From Zoogloea sp041911615 (GTDB lineage: Bacteria; Pseudomonadota; Gammaproteobacteria; Burkholderiales; Rhodocyclaceae), in the NCBI RefSeq assembly GCF_041911615.1, contig NZ_JAYROR010000066.1:75336-139335 (forward strand): DNA of 64,000 bases. The letters are read 5' to 3'. A program made the translations under genes and the position numbers. The notes below the pieces were generated by a model that searched no databases, was not told the DNA's origin, and was given only the letters and a program-made list of their open reading frames with translations. Positions 30,390 to 39,352 of this stretch are shown here, one piece after another. The stretch's first letter is position 1. Each line of letters opens with the position of its first letter.

Positions 30390-32060
30390 TCAGGTTGGTC
30401 TGGCGGGAGCTTGTCCGCACGCGTCGTCGGCCGTCATTGCCTCGATGGCTGCCAGCAGGCCGCGGGTCGAGTCGTCGTGCGCAATGCCGGCAGTGGCGTC
30501 GATGCGTTGCGCCATGGCCTTGCCCAGCATGACGCCGTATTGATCGAAGCTGTTGATGCCCCAGATCCAGCCCTGAACGAAAACCTTGTGTTCGTACAGC
30601 GCCAGCAATTGACCGAGGCTGAACGGTGTGACTTCGGGCATCAGCAGGGTGCTGCTGGGCTGGTTGCCCGCGCAGACCCGGTGCGGCGCGAGGCGCGCGA
30701 CCTGGGTTTCGTCGACGCCAAGGGCACGTAGTTCGGCCTCGGCTGAGTGGAGGTCGTGACCTTGCATCAATGCGGCCGACTGGGCCAGCGCGTTGCCCAG
30801 GAGACAGCGGGTGGCCGCCGACGGATTGCGCGGAACGGGCACGATGAATTCGAGCGCGAGCTTGCGGGTACCCTGGTAGAACAACTGGTGGTAGGCGTGC
30901 TGGCCGACGGTGCCGGCGCCGCCGAACACGATCGGCGCGGTCGACCAGGTGACGGGGCGCCCCTCGCGGTCGACCGACTTGCCATTGCTTTCCATTTCGA
31001 GCTGCTGCAGATAGGCGGGCAGGCTGCGCAGGCGATGACTGTAGGGCAGGATCGCGAGGCTGTCGGCGCCGAGAAAGGTGGTGTTCCAGATGCCCAGCAA
31101 GGCCATCAGCACCGGCAGGTTGGCGGCGGGCGGCGCGTCGGCGAAGTGGGCGTCCATGCGGCGGCCGCCGGCCAGGAAGGCGTCGAACGCGTCCGGCCCG
31201 AAGGCCAGCATCACCGGCAGACCGATGGCGGACCATACCGAGAACCGTCCGCCGATCCACTCGGGCAGCGGGAAGATCGCGTCGGCCGACACGCCGAATG
31301 CGTTGGCGGCCGCTACGTTCTGGCTGATGGCGACGAAATGACGGGAAAGATCGGCCGCATCGCCCAGGGCCGCGCCGAGCCACATGCGGGCAAGGCGGGC
31401 GTTGCTGAGGGTTTCGCTGGTCGAGAAGCTCTTCGAGGCGACGATGAACAGGCATTCCGCAGGGTCGGCGAGACGCAGGATCGCCTGGAGTTCGGTCTCG
31501 TCGATGTTGGCGGCGAATGACAGGGTAAGTCGCTGGGATTGCGTCGACGCGAAGGCTTCGGCCAGAAGCTGGGGGCCGAGATCGGAGCCGCCGATGCCCA
31601 GGTGAATGACGTGGCGGAAGGGGCGACCGGTGCTGCCGCGCACGTGGCCGTCGTGCAGGCGCGCCGCGAAGGCGCGCATCCGGGCCAGGGTGGCGGCGCT
31701 GTCGGTGCGGGCGCTGAAGGGACTGCGGTCGAACAGTCGGGCCGCGGTATGCAGGGCGGCCCGCCCTTCGGTGAAATTGACCGGCTGGCCGGACAGCATG
31801 GCGGCGATGCCGTCGGCAAGACGGGCTTCGTCGGCCAGTGCGAGGAGGTCGGCGAGCGCCGTGGCGGACAGGCGCTCCTTGGCGTAATCGAGCAGAAAGC
31901 CGTCGGCCTTGCACGAGAAATGCGTGAACCGCCTGGCGTCCTTGGCGAAATGCGCGCGCAGGGTTGTGCCGGCTTCGTGGCGGGCGTGCAGGCGCAGACG
32001 GCTGGCGGCGTCGCTGTTGTCGAGGCGAAAGGCTGGCAGAGGGGCGCCTGCCTCAACCAC
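30390..32060 (-). CDS. pgi: glucose-6-phosphate isomerase
   Basis: 556 residues from the GTG at 32060 (E. coli Pgi is 549). It interconverts glucose-6-phosphate and fructose-6-phosphate. Signature regions: HLGIGGSDLGP (phosphate binding), ASKSFSTSETL, the P-loop-like GGRFSVWSAIGL, and GINSFDQYGVMLGK with the catalytic Lys near the C-terminus. The start is uncertain: GTG 32060 overlaps the stop of the upstream membrane-protein gene by eight bases, while TTG/GTG at 32102/32099 would overlap by about 50. Either way the two genes look translationally coupled, which is an unusual partner for pgi. Confidence 0.95.
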   Translation of the reverse strand: MVEAGAPLPAFRLDNSDAASRLRLHARHEAGTTLRAHFAKDARRFTHFSCKADGFLLDYAKERLSATALADLLALADEARLADGIAAMLSGQPVNFTEGRAALHTAARLFDRSPFSARTDSAATLARMRAFAARLHDGHVRGSTGRPFRHVIHLGIGGSDLGPQLLAEAFASTQSQRLTLSFAANIDETELQAILRLADPAECLFIVASKSFSTSETLSNARLARMWLGAALGDAADLSRHFVAISQNVAAANAFGVSADAIFPLPEWIGGRFSVWSAIGLPVMLAFGPDAFDAFLAGGRRMDAHFADAPPAANLPVLMALLGIWNTTFLGADSLAILPYSHRLRSLPAYLQQLEMESNGKSVDREGRPVTWSTAPIVFGGAGTVGQHAYHQLFYQGTRKLALEFIVPVPRNPSAATRCLLGNALAQSAALMQGHDLHSAEAELRALGVDETQVARLAPHRVCAGNQPSSTLLMPEVTPFSLGQLLALYEHKVFVQGWIWGINSFDQYGVMLGKAMAQRIDATAGIAHDDSTRGLLAAIEAMTADDACGQAPARPT

Positions 32061-33681
32061 GGCGGTAGAGCTTGAAGGTCTCGGCCTTGCGACCGCCACC
32101 AAGGCGGCGCTCCCAGATCAGGGTGCCTTCGCCGCGTACCTTTGCGCTCGTGGTGTGGGTGGCGTAGGTGAGCAGCAGCGGGCATTCGCCACCGCTGGCG
32201 TAGGGGCGCGTCCGGATGCCGGCGAAGTAGTCGAGGGCGGCGCGCTGGGTATCGCCGACTCCGCGTCGAACGATGCAGATGTCGCCTTGACCAGCGAGGG
32301 CGGCGCGCAACTCGGCCGCGATGGGCTGGTAGTTCTTGGTGTGGGCGAACCAGGGCTGCCAGAGCGTGACGGCGAGGCACCACAGCAGGGTCATGCCGAC
32401 TGCCCAGTTGGTGGTGCCGCGCAGGGGGGCACGGCGTACCAGCAGAGGGAGTGCCAGCAGGGCGAGGCTGAGCAGTGCGCCGATGAGCGCGCCCCAGGCG
32501 AGGTTGCCCTGGGGGAAGTCCGGCGCCATCTTGGCAACCTGGCGGGCGAGGCCGGGCGGCCAGCCGAAGTGCAGCGCACTCCAGCCCAGCCAGACGAGCA
32601 GGGCGAAGAACGCGAAGCTCATGATGCCGAACCAGTCGAGGGCGTTGGCCGCGCCGCGGCGCAGGGTGGCCACGCCGAGGGCGGCCAGCAACGCGAGGGG
32701 CGGCAGCGTGGGGAGCACGTTGGCGGGGCGCAGGTTGCCGGTCGTGGCGACGAGCAGCACGGCGAGCAGGCCGGCGAGGATCGGCAGCGCGAGCGGCGGT
32801 GTGGCCAGGGTCTTGCGGTTGCGCCAGACCGCCCAGCCGGCGATCGGCCACAGGGGCCAGGCGAACCAGCCGAGCAGTTGCATCAGCTTGCCGAAATCGC
32901 CCAGGTGGTAGGTGTGGGGAAGGGCCGAGGCGAGCTCGTCGGCCCACCACGACGCGAGGGCTTCCGGCTGGGTCAGGGCGACGGCGCCCAGCCATGCGCC
33001 GGCGATCAGGCCGGTGACCAGTGTGCCGAGGGCAATTCCGGTCAGCACGCCCCGGCTGCGGCAGCTCGGGCACAGCAGGGGCGCCACGAGCAGGACGGGG
33101 AGGGTCAGGATCAATCCGGACAGGCCGCCGGCGAGGAAGGCGGTGCCGCAGCCGGCACCGGCCTGCAGGCCGCCGCGTAGCGGACGTTCGGCCAGCTGGC
33201 CAAGACCGGCGTAGCAAAGGGTCATACCGGCGAGCTGGGCCAGCATCGGTTGGGTCTCGTGGGCGTGCACGACGAGGCCGATCGCGCCCAGGCCGAGCAG
33301 CACGGCCGGCGCGAAGGCGCTCTCGCCATACAGGCGGCGGGCCGCGATGCCGGTCCAGTAAAGGTAGGCGGCGGTGAACAGCGGGCTGGCGAGACGGGCG
33401 GCATCATGCACCGGCAGCAGGCCGCCGAACACCTTGGCGAGCAGCGCGCCGACCCAGTAGTAGAGCGGCGGGTAGTCGTGGAAGGCTTCACCGGCGATCT
33501 CGGGCATCAGCCAGCTGCCGTGGGTGAGGATGGCGTGGATGGGCCCAAGGTAGGTGATGTCGTCGCCGCGCCAGGGCAGGTGGCCGGTCGTGCCGACCAG
33601 CAGGTAGACGGCGATGAGCAGGGCCAGCGACCAGCCGGTGAGGGGGGCCGTCAGGGCGAAGCGGGGGGCATCGTTGGGCAT
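32053..33681 (-). CDS. ArnT/PMT-like polytopic glycosyltransferase-family membrane protein
   Basis: 542 residues with about 12 hydrophobic helices. The first periplasmic loop has WRGDDITYLGP (acidic pair) and later HDYPPLYYW, the arrangement seen in ArnT/PMT-type transferases. The C-terminal 110 residues are soluble and likely periplasmic. It should transfer a sugar from a polyprenyl phosphate, but no acceptor can be named and the DE motif is DD here. Homologous in type to the two transferases at 6347-9372 but clearly divergent from them. It is coupled to pgi downstream and separated from rpmE upstream by a terminator. Confidence 0.75.
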   Translation of the reverse strand: MPNDAPRFALTAPLTGWSLALLIAVYLLVGTTGHLPWRGDDITYLGPIHAILTHGSWLMPEIAGEAFHDYPPLYYWVGALLAKVFGGLLPVHDAARLASPLFTAAYLYWTGIAARRLYGESAFAPAVLLGLGAIGLVVHAHETQPMLAQLAGMTLCYAGLGQLAERPLRGGLQAGAGCGTAFLAGGLSGLILTLPVLLVAPLLCPSCRSRGVLTGIALGTLVTGLIAGAWLGAVALTQPEALASWWADELASALPHTYHLGDFGKLMQLLGWFAWPLWPIAGWAVWRNRKTLATPPLALPILAGLLAVLLVATTGNLRPANVLPTLPPLALLAALGVATLRRGAANALDWFGIMSFAFFALLVWLGWSALHFGWPPGLARQVAKMAPDFPQGNLAWGALIGALLSLALLALPLLVRRAPLRGTTNWAVGMTLLWCLAVTLWQPWFAHTKNYQPIAAELRAALAGQGDICIVRRGVGDTQRAALDYFAGIRTRPYASGGECPLLLTYATHTTSAKVRGEGTLIWERRLGGGRKAETFKLYRRG

Positions 33682-33759
33682 GGGTTTGCGCGGGCGGCGG
33701 CGGTCTGGGCGTGACGCTTGAAGGCTACCGGTTCATTGGGACAAAACAACCGGGAAAAT

Positions 33760-33789
33760 AAAAAAGGCAGCCTCGGCTGCCTTTTTTTG
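33760..33789 (-). terminator. rho-independent terminator of rpmE
   Basis: GGCAGC-CTCG-GCTGCC stem extended by A/T pairs, with T tracts on both strands. It lies 24 bases after the rpmE stop on the minus strand and before the next gene start at 33681. Confidence 0.88.
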
Positions 33790-33813
33790 GACGATGCCGG
33801 CGAAGGGCGATGA

Positions 33814-34032
33814 TCAGCCCAGGCGCTGCACGGAACCGTACTTCTGGCGGAAACGCTCGACACGGCCGGCGGTATCCACGATCTTCTGCTTGCCGGTGTA
33901 AAACGGGTGGCAGGCGGCGCAGACTTCGACGTGGTACTGGGGCTTGCCCATGGTCGAGCGGGTGGTGAAAGTGTTGCCGCAGGAGCAGGTCACTTGCACT
34001 TCGGTGTAATTCGGGTGGGTATCGGCTTTCAT
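33814..34032 (-). CDS. rpmE: 50S ribosomal protein L31 (zinc-binding type)
   Basis: 72 residues, very close to E. coli RpmE. Four cysteines of the zinc-binding (C+) form are present: Cys16, Cys18, Cys38 and Cys41, in VTCSCGNTF and EVCAACHPFYTGKQ. The ATG at 34032 follows AAAGGAACC. It is a component of the large ribosomal subunit at the inter-subunit bridge. Monocistronic by appearance, with its own upstream gap and a strong terminator. Zinc-binding L31 can act as a zinc store and is often paired elsewhere with a cysteine-free paralogue under Zur; no Zur box is evident here. Confidence 0.98.
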   Translation of the reverse strand: MKADTHPNYTEVQVTCSCGNTFTTRSTMGKPQYHVEVCAACHPFYTGKQKIVDTAGRVERFRQKYGSVQRLG

Positions 34033-34088
34033 CGCGGTTCCTTTGAGTACGTGGGTGGTGAATTTGGCCACCCGAAAACGCAGTATTT

Positions 34089-34100
34089 TGAACTAGTTCA
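34089..34100. promoter_or_regulatory. 12-bp palindrome in the rpmE promoter region
   Basis: TGAACTAGTTCA is a perfect palindrome. On the minus strand an AATACT -10-like box follows just downstream, so a protein bound here would sit between -35 and -10. The function is unknown. Confidence 0.35.
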
Positions 34101-34128
34101 GCGCCTTAGGCAAGGAATCCCGCAATTT

Positions 34129-35391
34129 TTAGAGGAACCGGGCGACGAAGGCCCCTTCGCTGCCCGGGGGAAGCGCCAGCCAGACCCGGTGATCGCTGCC
34201 GGGAACCCGCTCGATGTCGTCGCCGGCGGGGCCGACGAGGCGTTCGACGCGAACTTCACGGTTGCCCGAGGGGTGGATCAGTTCGAGCCGGTCGCCGACG
34301 GAGAAGGCGTTCTTGGAGGCGATTTCGGCCAGGCCGCGCGTGGCGTCGTAGCCGACCACGTCGCCCACATACAGGCTGCGATCCGATTCGGAGTGGCCGC
34401 GCAGGTAATTCTGCATCTCGTGCGGGGTGTGGCGCTGGTAGAAGCCGTCGGTGTAGCCACGATTGGCGAGGCCTTCGAGCTGGCCGAGCAGGCGCGGATC
34501 GAGCCCGCGGCCGGCGACCGCGTCGTCGATGGCTTGGCGGTAGGCCTGGCAGGTGCGGGCGACGTAGTAGGGGCTCTTGGTGCGGCCTTCGATCTTGAAG
34601 GAGTCGATGCCGATCTCGGTGAGCCGCTGCACGTGCTCGATGGCGCGCAGATCCTTGGAGTTGAGGATGTAGGTGCCGTGTTCGTCCTCTTCGATCGGCA
34701 TGTAGTCGCCGGCGCGCTTGTGGGGTTCTTCCAGCAGGTGGACGTCGCCGCTGCCGCAGGTCCGGGCTTCGTGGGTCTTGAAATCCCAGCGGCAGGAGTT
34801 GGTGCAGGTGCCCTGGTTGGGGTCGCGGTGGTTGAAGTAGCCGGAGAGCAGGCAGCGGCCGGAGTACGCGATGCACAGGGCGCCGTGGATGAAGACCTCG
34901 AGTTCGGTGTCGGGGCAGTCCTGGCGGATGCTGGCGATCTCGTCGAGGGAGAGTTCCCGGGAGAGGATCACCCGCGCGATGCCGGCCTGCTTCCAGAAGC
35001 GAACGGCGGCGGCATTGACGGTGTTGGCCTGTACCGAGAGGTGGATCGGCATCTCGGGGAAGTGCTCGCGGACCATCAGGATGAGGCCCGGGTCGGACAT
35101 GATGAGCGCGTCGGGCTTGAGGGCGATGACCGGCGCGATGTCCTTGACGAAAGTCTTGATCTTGGCGCCGTGGGGGTAGATGTTGGCGACGACGTAGAAG
35201 TGCTTGCCCAGCGCATGGGCGCGGGCGATGCCGTCGGCGAGGACGGGCAGATCGCCGAAATCGTTGTTGCGCACGCGCAGCGAGTAGCGCGGCTGGCCCG
35301 CGTAGATGGCGCTGGCGCCAAACGCGAAGGCGGTGTCGAGCATGGCCAGCGAGCCGGCCGGGGCGAGGAGTTCGGGTGTTTTGCGGGACAT
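34129..35391 (-). CDS. trhP: U32 peptidase-family protein, TrhP (YegQ)-like tRNA hydroxylation protein
   Basis: 420 residues. It begins KTPELLAPAGSLAMLDTAFAFGA, the U32 TIM-barrel start. The family signature is complete: EVFIHGALCIAYSGRCLLSGY followed by PNQGTCTNSCRW, whose cysteines are expected iron-sulfur ligands. The C-terminal beta domain resembles YegQ. Although named peptidases, YegQ/TrhP proteins take part in prephenate-dependent hydroxylation of uridine 34 in tRNA; assignment to TrhP rather than another U32 subgroup is by motif and length. Start ATG 35391, 31 bases after the stop of the DnaJ-like gene. Confidence 0.88.
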   Translation of the reverse strand: MSRKTPELLAPAGSLAMLDTAFAFGASAIYAGQPRYSLRVRNNDFGDLPVLADGIARAHALGKHFYVVANIYPHGAKIKTFVKDIAPVIALKPDALIMSDPGLILMVREHFPEMPIHLSVQANTVNAAAVRFWKQAGIARVILSRELSLDEIASIRQDCPDTELEVFIHGALCIAYSGRCLLSGYFNHRDPNQGTCTNSCRWDFKTHEARTCGSGDVHLLEEPHKRAGDYMPIEEDEHGTYILNSKDLRAIEHVQRLTEIGIDSFKIEGRTKSPYYVARTCQAYRQAIDDAVAGRGLDPRLLGQLEGLANRGYTDGFYQRHTPHEMQNYLRGHSESDRSLYVGDVVGYDATRGLAEIASKNAFSVGDRLELIHPSGNREVRVERLVGPAGDDIERVPGSDHRVWLALPPGSEGAFVARFL

Positions 35392-35422
35392 CGGGAAGAT
35401 CGGTCGGGGTGGGGTGGTGGCT

Positions 35423-36439
35423 TCAGCGGTAGGCGTCGAGGGCGCTGCGCCAGCGGGCGAGCGCGGGGCTCTGGGTGTCGATGCGGCTTTGAAGCACCTG
35501 TTCGGCCATTTCGAGCATGGCTTTTTGTTCCTGGCTGATGAACTGCACGGGCTGCGTCTCGAGGTGGACCAGCAGATCGCCGGCCTTGCGCTTGCCCCGG
35601 CCGGGAAAGCCGGCGCCAGGAACGCGGATTTCGGGCTGGGTGCCGCCTTCGGGAAGGAGCACGTCGCGGACGCCGGTGAGGGTCGGCACTTCGATGTTGC
35701 CGCCAGCCAGGAGCCGGAAGACGCTGACCGGCACGGTGACGTGGAGGTCGTGGCGATCGAGGCGGAACAGCGGGTGGGCGCGGGTCTGCAGGGTGAGATA
35801 GAGGTCGCCGGGTTCGCCGCCCTCGGGCGCGGGTTCGCCCTGGCCGGCGATGCGGAGTTCCTCACCCGGCAGCATGGCGGGCGGAACGCTCACCGCGAGC
35901 TGGCGTTCGGCGGGCAGCCAGCCGCGTCCATCGCAGCTGGGGCAGTGGGTGTCGGTGGTGAAGCCCTTGCCGTGGCAATGGCCGCAGGGTTCGAGGCTGC
36001 CGCCCACGCGCAGGCGTCCGCTGCCGTGGCAGTGGCTGCACATGCTGGTGCGGCCGTAGCTGCGCTGACCGCTGCCGCCACAGGCGTCGCAGGGCTCGCG
36101 ACCGTCGATAGTGACGGTGACGGTGGCGCCACGGGCGGCGTCGATGAGATCGAGCAGGATGTCCTGGCGGCGGTCGTGACCACGGGGTTTGCGGCTGCGC
36201 GGGGGCGGCTTGGCTGGCTCGGATGCGGGAGCGTCGTGGTGTTCGTCGAGGATGGCGTCGGCCTTGCGGGTGAGGCGCTCGAAGGCTTCCCGCACGCGGC
36301 GGAACTGGTCCTGGGCTTGCGGGTCGGGGTTGCGGTCGGGGTGCCAGCGCATGGCGAGGCGCTTGTAGGCGCGCTTGATGTCGGCATCGCTGGCGTCCTG
36401 GGCAACGCCGAGGATCTGGTGAAAATCGGGGGAGGACAT
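35423..36439 (-). CDS. DnaJ-like co-chaperone with zinc-finger domain and reduced G/F linker
   Basis: 338 residues (DnaJ is about 375). J domain at residues 1-65 with HPD (RWHPDRN). A charged, Pro-rich linker (about 70-95) replaces the Gly/Phe-rich region. Four CxxCxGxG repeats follow (CDACGGSG, CSHCHGSG, CGHCHGKG, CPSCDGRG; about 115-180), then the substrate-binding beta domains. A class I DnaJ layout, but the missing G/F region sets it apart from the housekeeping DnaJ. No dnaK or grpE nearby, so it is probably a paralogue that stimulates DnaK on selected clients. It sits between spoVR and the U32 gene on the same strand. Confidence 0.88.
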   Translation of the reverse strand: MSSPDFHQILGVAQDASDADIKRAYKRLAMRWHPDRNPDPQAQDQFRRVREAFERLTRKADAILDEHHDAPASEPAKPPPRSRKPRGHDRRQDILLDLIDAARGATVTVTIDGREPCDACGGSGQRSYGRTSMCSHCHGSGRLRVGGSLEPCGHCHGKGFTTDTHCPSCDGRGWLPAERQLAVSVPPAMLPGEELRIAGQGEPAPEGGEPGDLYLTLQTRAHPLFRLDRHDLHVTVPVSVFRLLAGGNIEVPTLTGVRDVLLPEGGTQPEIRVPGAGFPGRGKRKAGDLLVHLETQPVQFISQEQKAMLEMAEQVLQSRIDTQSPALARWRSALDAYR

Positions 36440-36493
36440 CCTCCCATTTTAATCGGCGTCGGCCCGGGGCGGGGGCGATTGTCGGGGGGGCTT

Positions 36494-38032
36494 TCAGGGT
36501 TTGTCGGATTTGCGCCGGTCTTGATGACACTCGTGCAGACAATGGACGCTGCCGTCCTCGTTGGCGACTTCGAGGCGCACGGCGAAGCCCCACAGCCGGG
36601 CGACGTGCTTGAGGACTTCTTCGGTGTCGCCGGACAGGGGGCGGCGTTGGTAGGCCTGATGGCGCAGGGTGAGCGAGCGGTCGCCGCGCAGATCGACATT
36701 CCAGACCTGCAGGTTGGGTTCGCGGCTGCCCAGGTTGTAGTTGTCGGACAGGATCTCGCGCACCCGACGGTAGCCGCGCTCGTCGTGAATCGCGGAGATG
36801 CGCAGCCGATTGTCCTTGTCGTCGTCGAGGATGGCGAAGAGGCGGAAATCGCGCATCACCTTGGGCGACAGGAACTGGGCGACGAAGCTCTCGTCCTTGA
36901 AGTTGCGCATGGCGAAGTCGAAGGTCTCGCGCCAGTTGCTGCCGGCGATGTCGGGGAACCAGTGGCGGTCTTCGTCGGTGGGGTGCTCGCAGATGCGGCG
37001 GATGTCCTGCCACATGGCAAAGCCGAGGGCGTAGGGGTTGAGGCCGCGATACCACGGTTCGTTGTAGCCCGGCTGATAGACGACGTTGGTGTGGGAGTGG
37101 AGGAACTCCATCATGAAGCTGTCGGCGAGCAGCCCTTCGTCGTAGAGCGTATTGAGCAGGGTGTAGTGCCAGTAGGTGGCCCAGCCTTCGTTCATGACCT
37201 GGGTCTGACGCTGGGGGAAGAAGTACTGCCCGACCTTGCGCACGATGCGCACGACCTCGCGCTGCCAGGGTTCGAGGAGCGGGGCGTTCTTCTCGATGAA
37301 GTAGAGGAGGTTTTCCTGGGGCTCGGGCGGAAAGCGTTTGGTCTCGACGGTCTGCGTCCGGGCCTGGGCGGTGGGCAGGGTGCGCCACAGGTCGTTGACC
37401 TGGCTCTGGAGATATTCGGCGCGCTCCCGCTGGCGGGTGAGTTCCTTGTCGAGCGAGAGCCGGGCGGGGCGCTTGTAGCGGTCGACGCCGACGTTCATCA
37501 GGGCATGGCAGGAGTCGAGGAGCAGTTCGACGTCTTCTTCGCCGTAGCGCTCTTCGCATTCGGTGAGATAGTTCCGGGCGAAGATCAGGTAGTCGATGAT
37601 GGCGTCGGCGTTGGTCCACTGGCGGAAAAGGTAATTGCCCTTGAAGAAGCTGTTGTGGCCGTAGGCGGCGTGGGCGATCACCAGCGCCTGCATCGTCATG
37701 GTGTTTTCTTCCATGAGGTAGGCGATGCAGGGGTTGGAGTTGATGACGATCTCGTAGGCGAGGCCCATCTGGCCCCTGCGGTAGCCCTTTTCGGTCTGCA
37801 GGAAGCTCTTGCCGAAGGACCAGTGGTGGTAATTGACGGGCATCCCGACGGACGAGTAGGCGTCCATCATCTGCTCGGAGGTGATGAGCTCGACCTGAAT
37901 CGGGTAGGTGTCGAGCCCGTACTCGCGCGCGACCCGGTCGATCTCGGCGTGGTAGGCCTCGATGAGTTCGAAGGTCCACTCGCCGGGGGCGGGCAAGGGC
38001 TTCCGGCGTCGGGGTTTGGTCGCTGTGCTCAT
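36494..38032 (-). CDS. SpoVR family protein (YcgB-like)
   Basis: 512 residues, the usual size. Conserved SpoVR stretches are visible: WSFGKSFLQTEKGYR, MGLAYEIVINSNPC, AHAAYGHNSFFKGN with several His and Glu residues, and YQPGYNEPWYRGLNPYALG. The family is linked to sporulation cortex formation in Bacillus and to stress and stationary phase in non-sporulating Proteobacteria; its biochemical activity is unknown. Its ATG overlaps the yeaH stop by four bases (ATGA), so it is coupled to yeaH and prkA, the standard three-gene stress operon. Confidence 0.95.
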   Translation of the reverse strand: MSTATKPRRRKPLPAPGEWTFELIEAYHAEIDRVAREYGLDTYPIQVELITSEQMMDAYSSVGMPVNYHHWSFGKSFLQTEKGYRRGQMGLAYEIVINSNPCIAYLMEENTMTMQALVIAHAAYGHNSFFKGNYLFRQWTNADAIIDYLIFARNYLTECEERYGEEDVELLLDSCHALMNVGVDRYKRPARLSLDKELTRQRERAEYLQSQVNDLWRTLPTAQARTQTVETKRFPPEPQENLLYFIEKNAPLLEPWQREVVRIVRKVGQYFFPQRQTQVMNEGWATYWHYTLLNTLYDEGLLADSFMMEFLHSHTNVVYQPGYNEPWYRGLNPYALGFAMWQDIRRICEHPTDEDRHWFPDIAGSNWRETFDFAMRNFKDESFVAQFLSPKVMRDFRLFAILDDDKDNRLRISAIHDERGYRRVREILSDNYNLGSREPNLQVWNVDLRGDRSLTLRHQAYQRRPLSGDTEEVLKHVARLWGFAVRLEVANEDGSVHCLHECHQDRRKSDKP

Positions 38033-39294
38033 GCCAGTTTCTTCTTGAACAGTTCGCGGAACACCGGGTAGATGTCCGGCAGGCCTTCGATGTGTTGCAT
38101 TGCAAAATTGCGCTGGTGGCCTGCCAGCTTTTCGTACTCGCGCCACAGGTTCTGCGGCTCGCCCGGGGTGATCTCGATGTAGGCGAAGTACTGCACGTAG
38201 GGCAGGATCGACTGGGCCAGCAGGTCGCGGCAGTGGGGCGAGTCGTTTTCCCAGTTGTCGCCGTCGGATGCCTGGGCGCCGTAGATGTTCCAGGCACCGT
38301 TGGCGTATCGCTGATGGAGGATGTCCTTCATCAGCTCGAGGGCGCTCGAAACCACGGTGCCTCCCGATTCTCGGGAGTGAAAGAAGTCTTCCTCGTTCAC
38401 CTCTTTGGCCACGGTGTGGTGGCGGATGAACACCACTTCGATGTGCTCGTAGGTGCGGGTGAGGAAGAGGTAGAGCAGCATGAAGAAGCGCTTGGCGGTG
38501 GCCTTCTTGTCCTCGTCCATCGAGCCCGACACGTCCATGATGCAGAACATCACCGCCTGGGTGGTCGGCTTGGGCACCTTGATGCGGTTGTTGTAGCGCA
38601 GGTCGAAGGTGTCGATGAACGGGATCGCCTCGATCTTGGCACGCAGGATGCCGATTTCGTCCTTCAAGCGGATCACCTCGGGATCGTCGTCGGTGCGTGT
38701 CTCGAGGAGTTCTTCCAGCTGTTTCTGCAGCTCACGCAGCGTGCCGCGGTAAGGTGACGACAGCGCCAGCCGGCGGCCGAGCGCGCCCCGCAGCGAGCGC
38801 ACCACGTTGATGTTGGCTGGCGTGCCGTCGTTGGTGAAGCCGGCGCGCTGGCTCTTGTATTCGTGGATGCGGGCGAGCTGGGTCTTGACCAGATTGGGGA
38901 GCGCCAGATCGTCGAAGAAGACATCGAGGAATTCCTCGCGGGAGAGGTTGAAGACGAAGTCGTCCTCGCCTTCCCCCTCCTTGCTCGCCTTGCCCTTGCC
39001 GCTTCCACCGCCGCCACCCGACGGTCGCGGAAGCTCGTCGCCGGTGGAGAACTGGTCGTTGCCGGTGAAGATGGTCTCCCACACGCCGCCGTGACCGTGG
39101 TGAAACTGGGGTTCCGACAGATCGCGGGCGGGAATCGAGACGCTTTCGCCGTTATCGAGATCCTTGATCGAGCGACCGGCGATGGCGTCCGCCACCGCCT
39201 CGCGGATCTGGTGCTTGAACCGGCGCATGAACCGCTGCCGGTTGACTGCGCTCTTGTTCTTGCTGTCGAACCGGCGATCGATGATTCGGACCAT
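38029..39294 (-). CDS. yeaH: DUF444 / YeaH family protein (VWA-like)
   Basis: 421 residues from the ATG at 39294. A basic N-terminus (RIIDRRFDSKNKSAVNRQRFM) and a Gly-rich low-complexity linker (about residues 95-115) come first. A C-terminal von Willebrand A-like domain has a metal-site motif of the DxSGS type (MDVSGSMDEDKK). The function is unknown. In E. coli yeaG and yeaH are co-expressed under RpoS and nitrogen-stress control and act together. It lies 58 bases after prkA and overlaps spoVR by four bases. Confidence 0.94.
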   Translation of the reverse strand: MVRIIDRRFDSKNKSAVNRQRFMRRFKHQIREAVADAIAGRSIKDLDNGESVSIPARDLSEPQFHHGHGGVWETIFTGNDQFSTGDELPRPSGGGGGSGKGKASKEGEGEDDFVFNLSREEFLDVFFDDLALPNLVKTQLARIHEYKSQRAGFTNDGTPANINVVRSLRGALGRRLALSSPYRGTLRELQKQLEELLETRTDDDPEVIRLKDEIGILRAKIEAIPFIDTFDLRYNNRIKVPKPTTQAVMFCIMDVSGSMDEDKKATAKRFFMLLYLFLTRTYEHIEVVFIRHHTVAKEVNEEDFFHSRESGGTVVSSALELMKDILHQRYANGAWNIYGAQASDGDNWENDSPHCRDLLAQSILPYVQYFAYIEITPGEPQNLWREYEKLAGHQRNFAMQHIEGLPDIYPVFRELFKKKLA

Positions 39295-39352
39295 TCGAGC
39301 CTCTGGAGCAGTTACGGCGGCGCCGGCCACGCGCGGGGCCGGCTGGGGGCCG

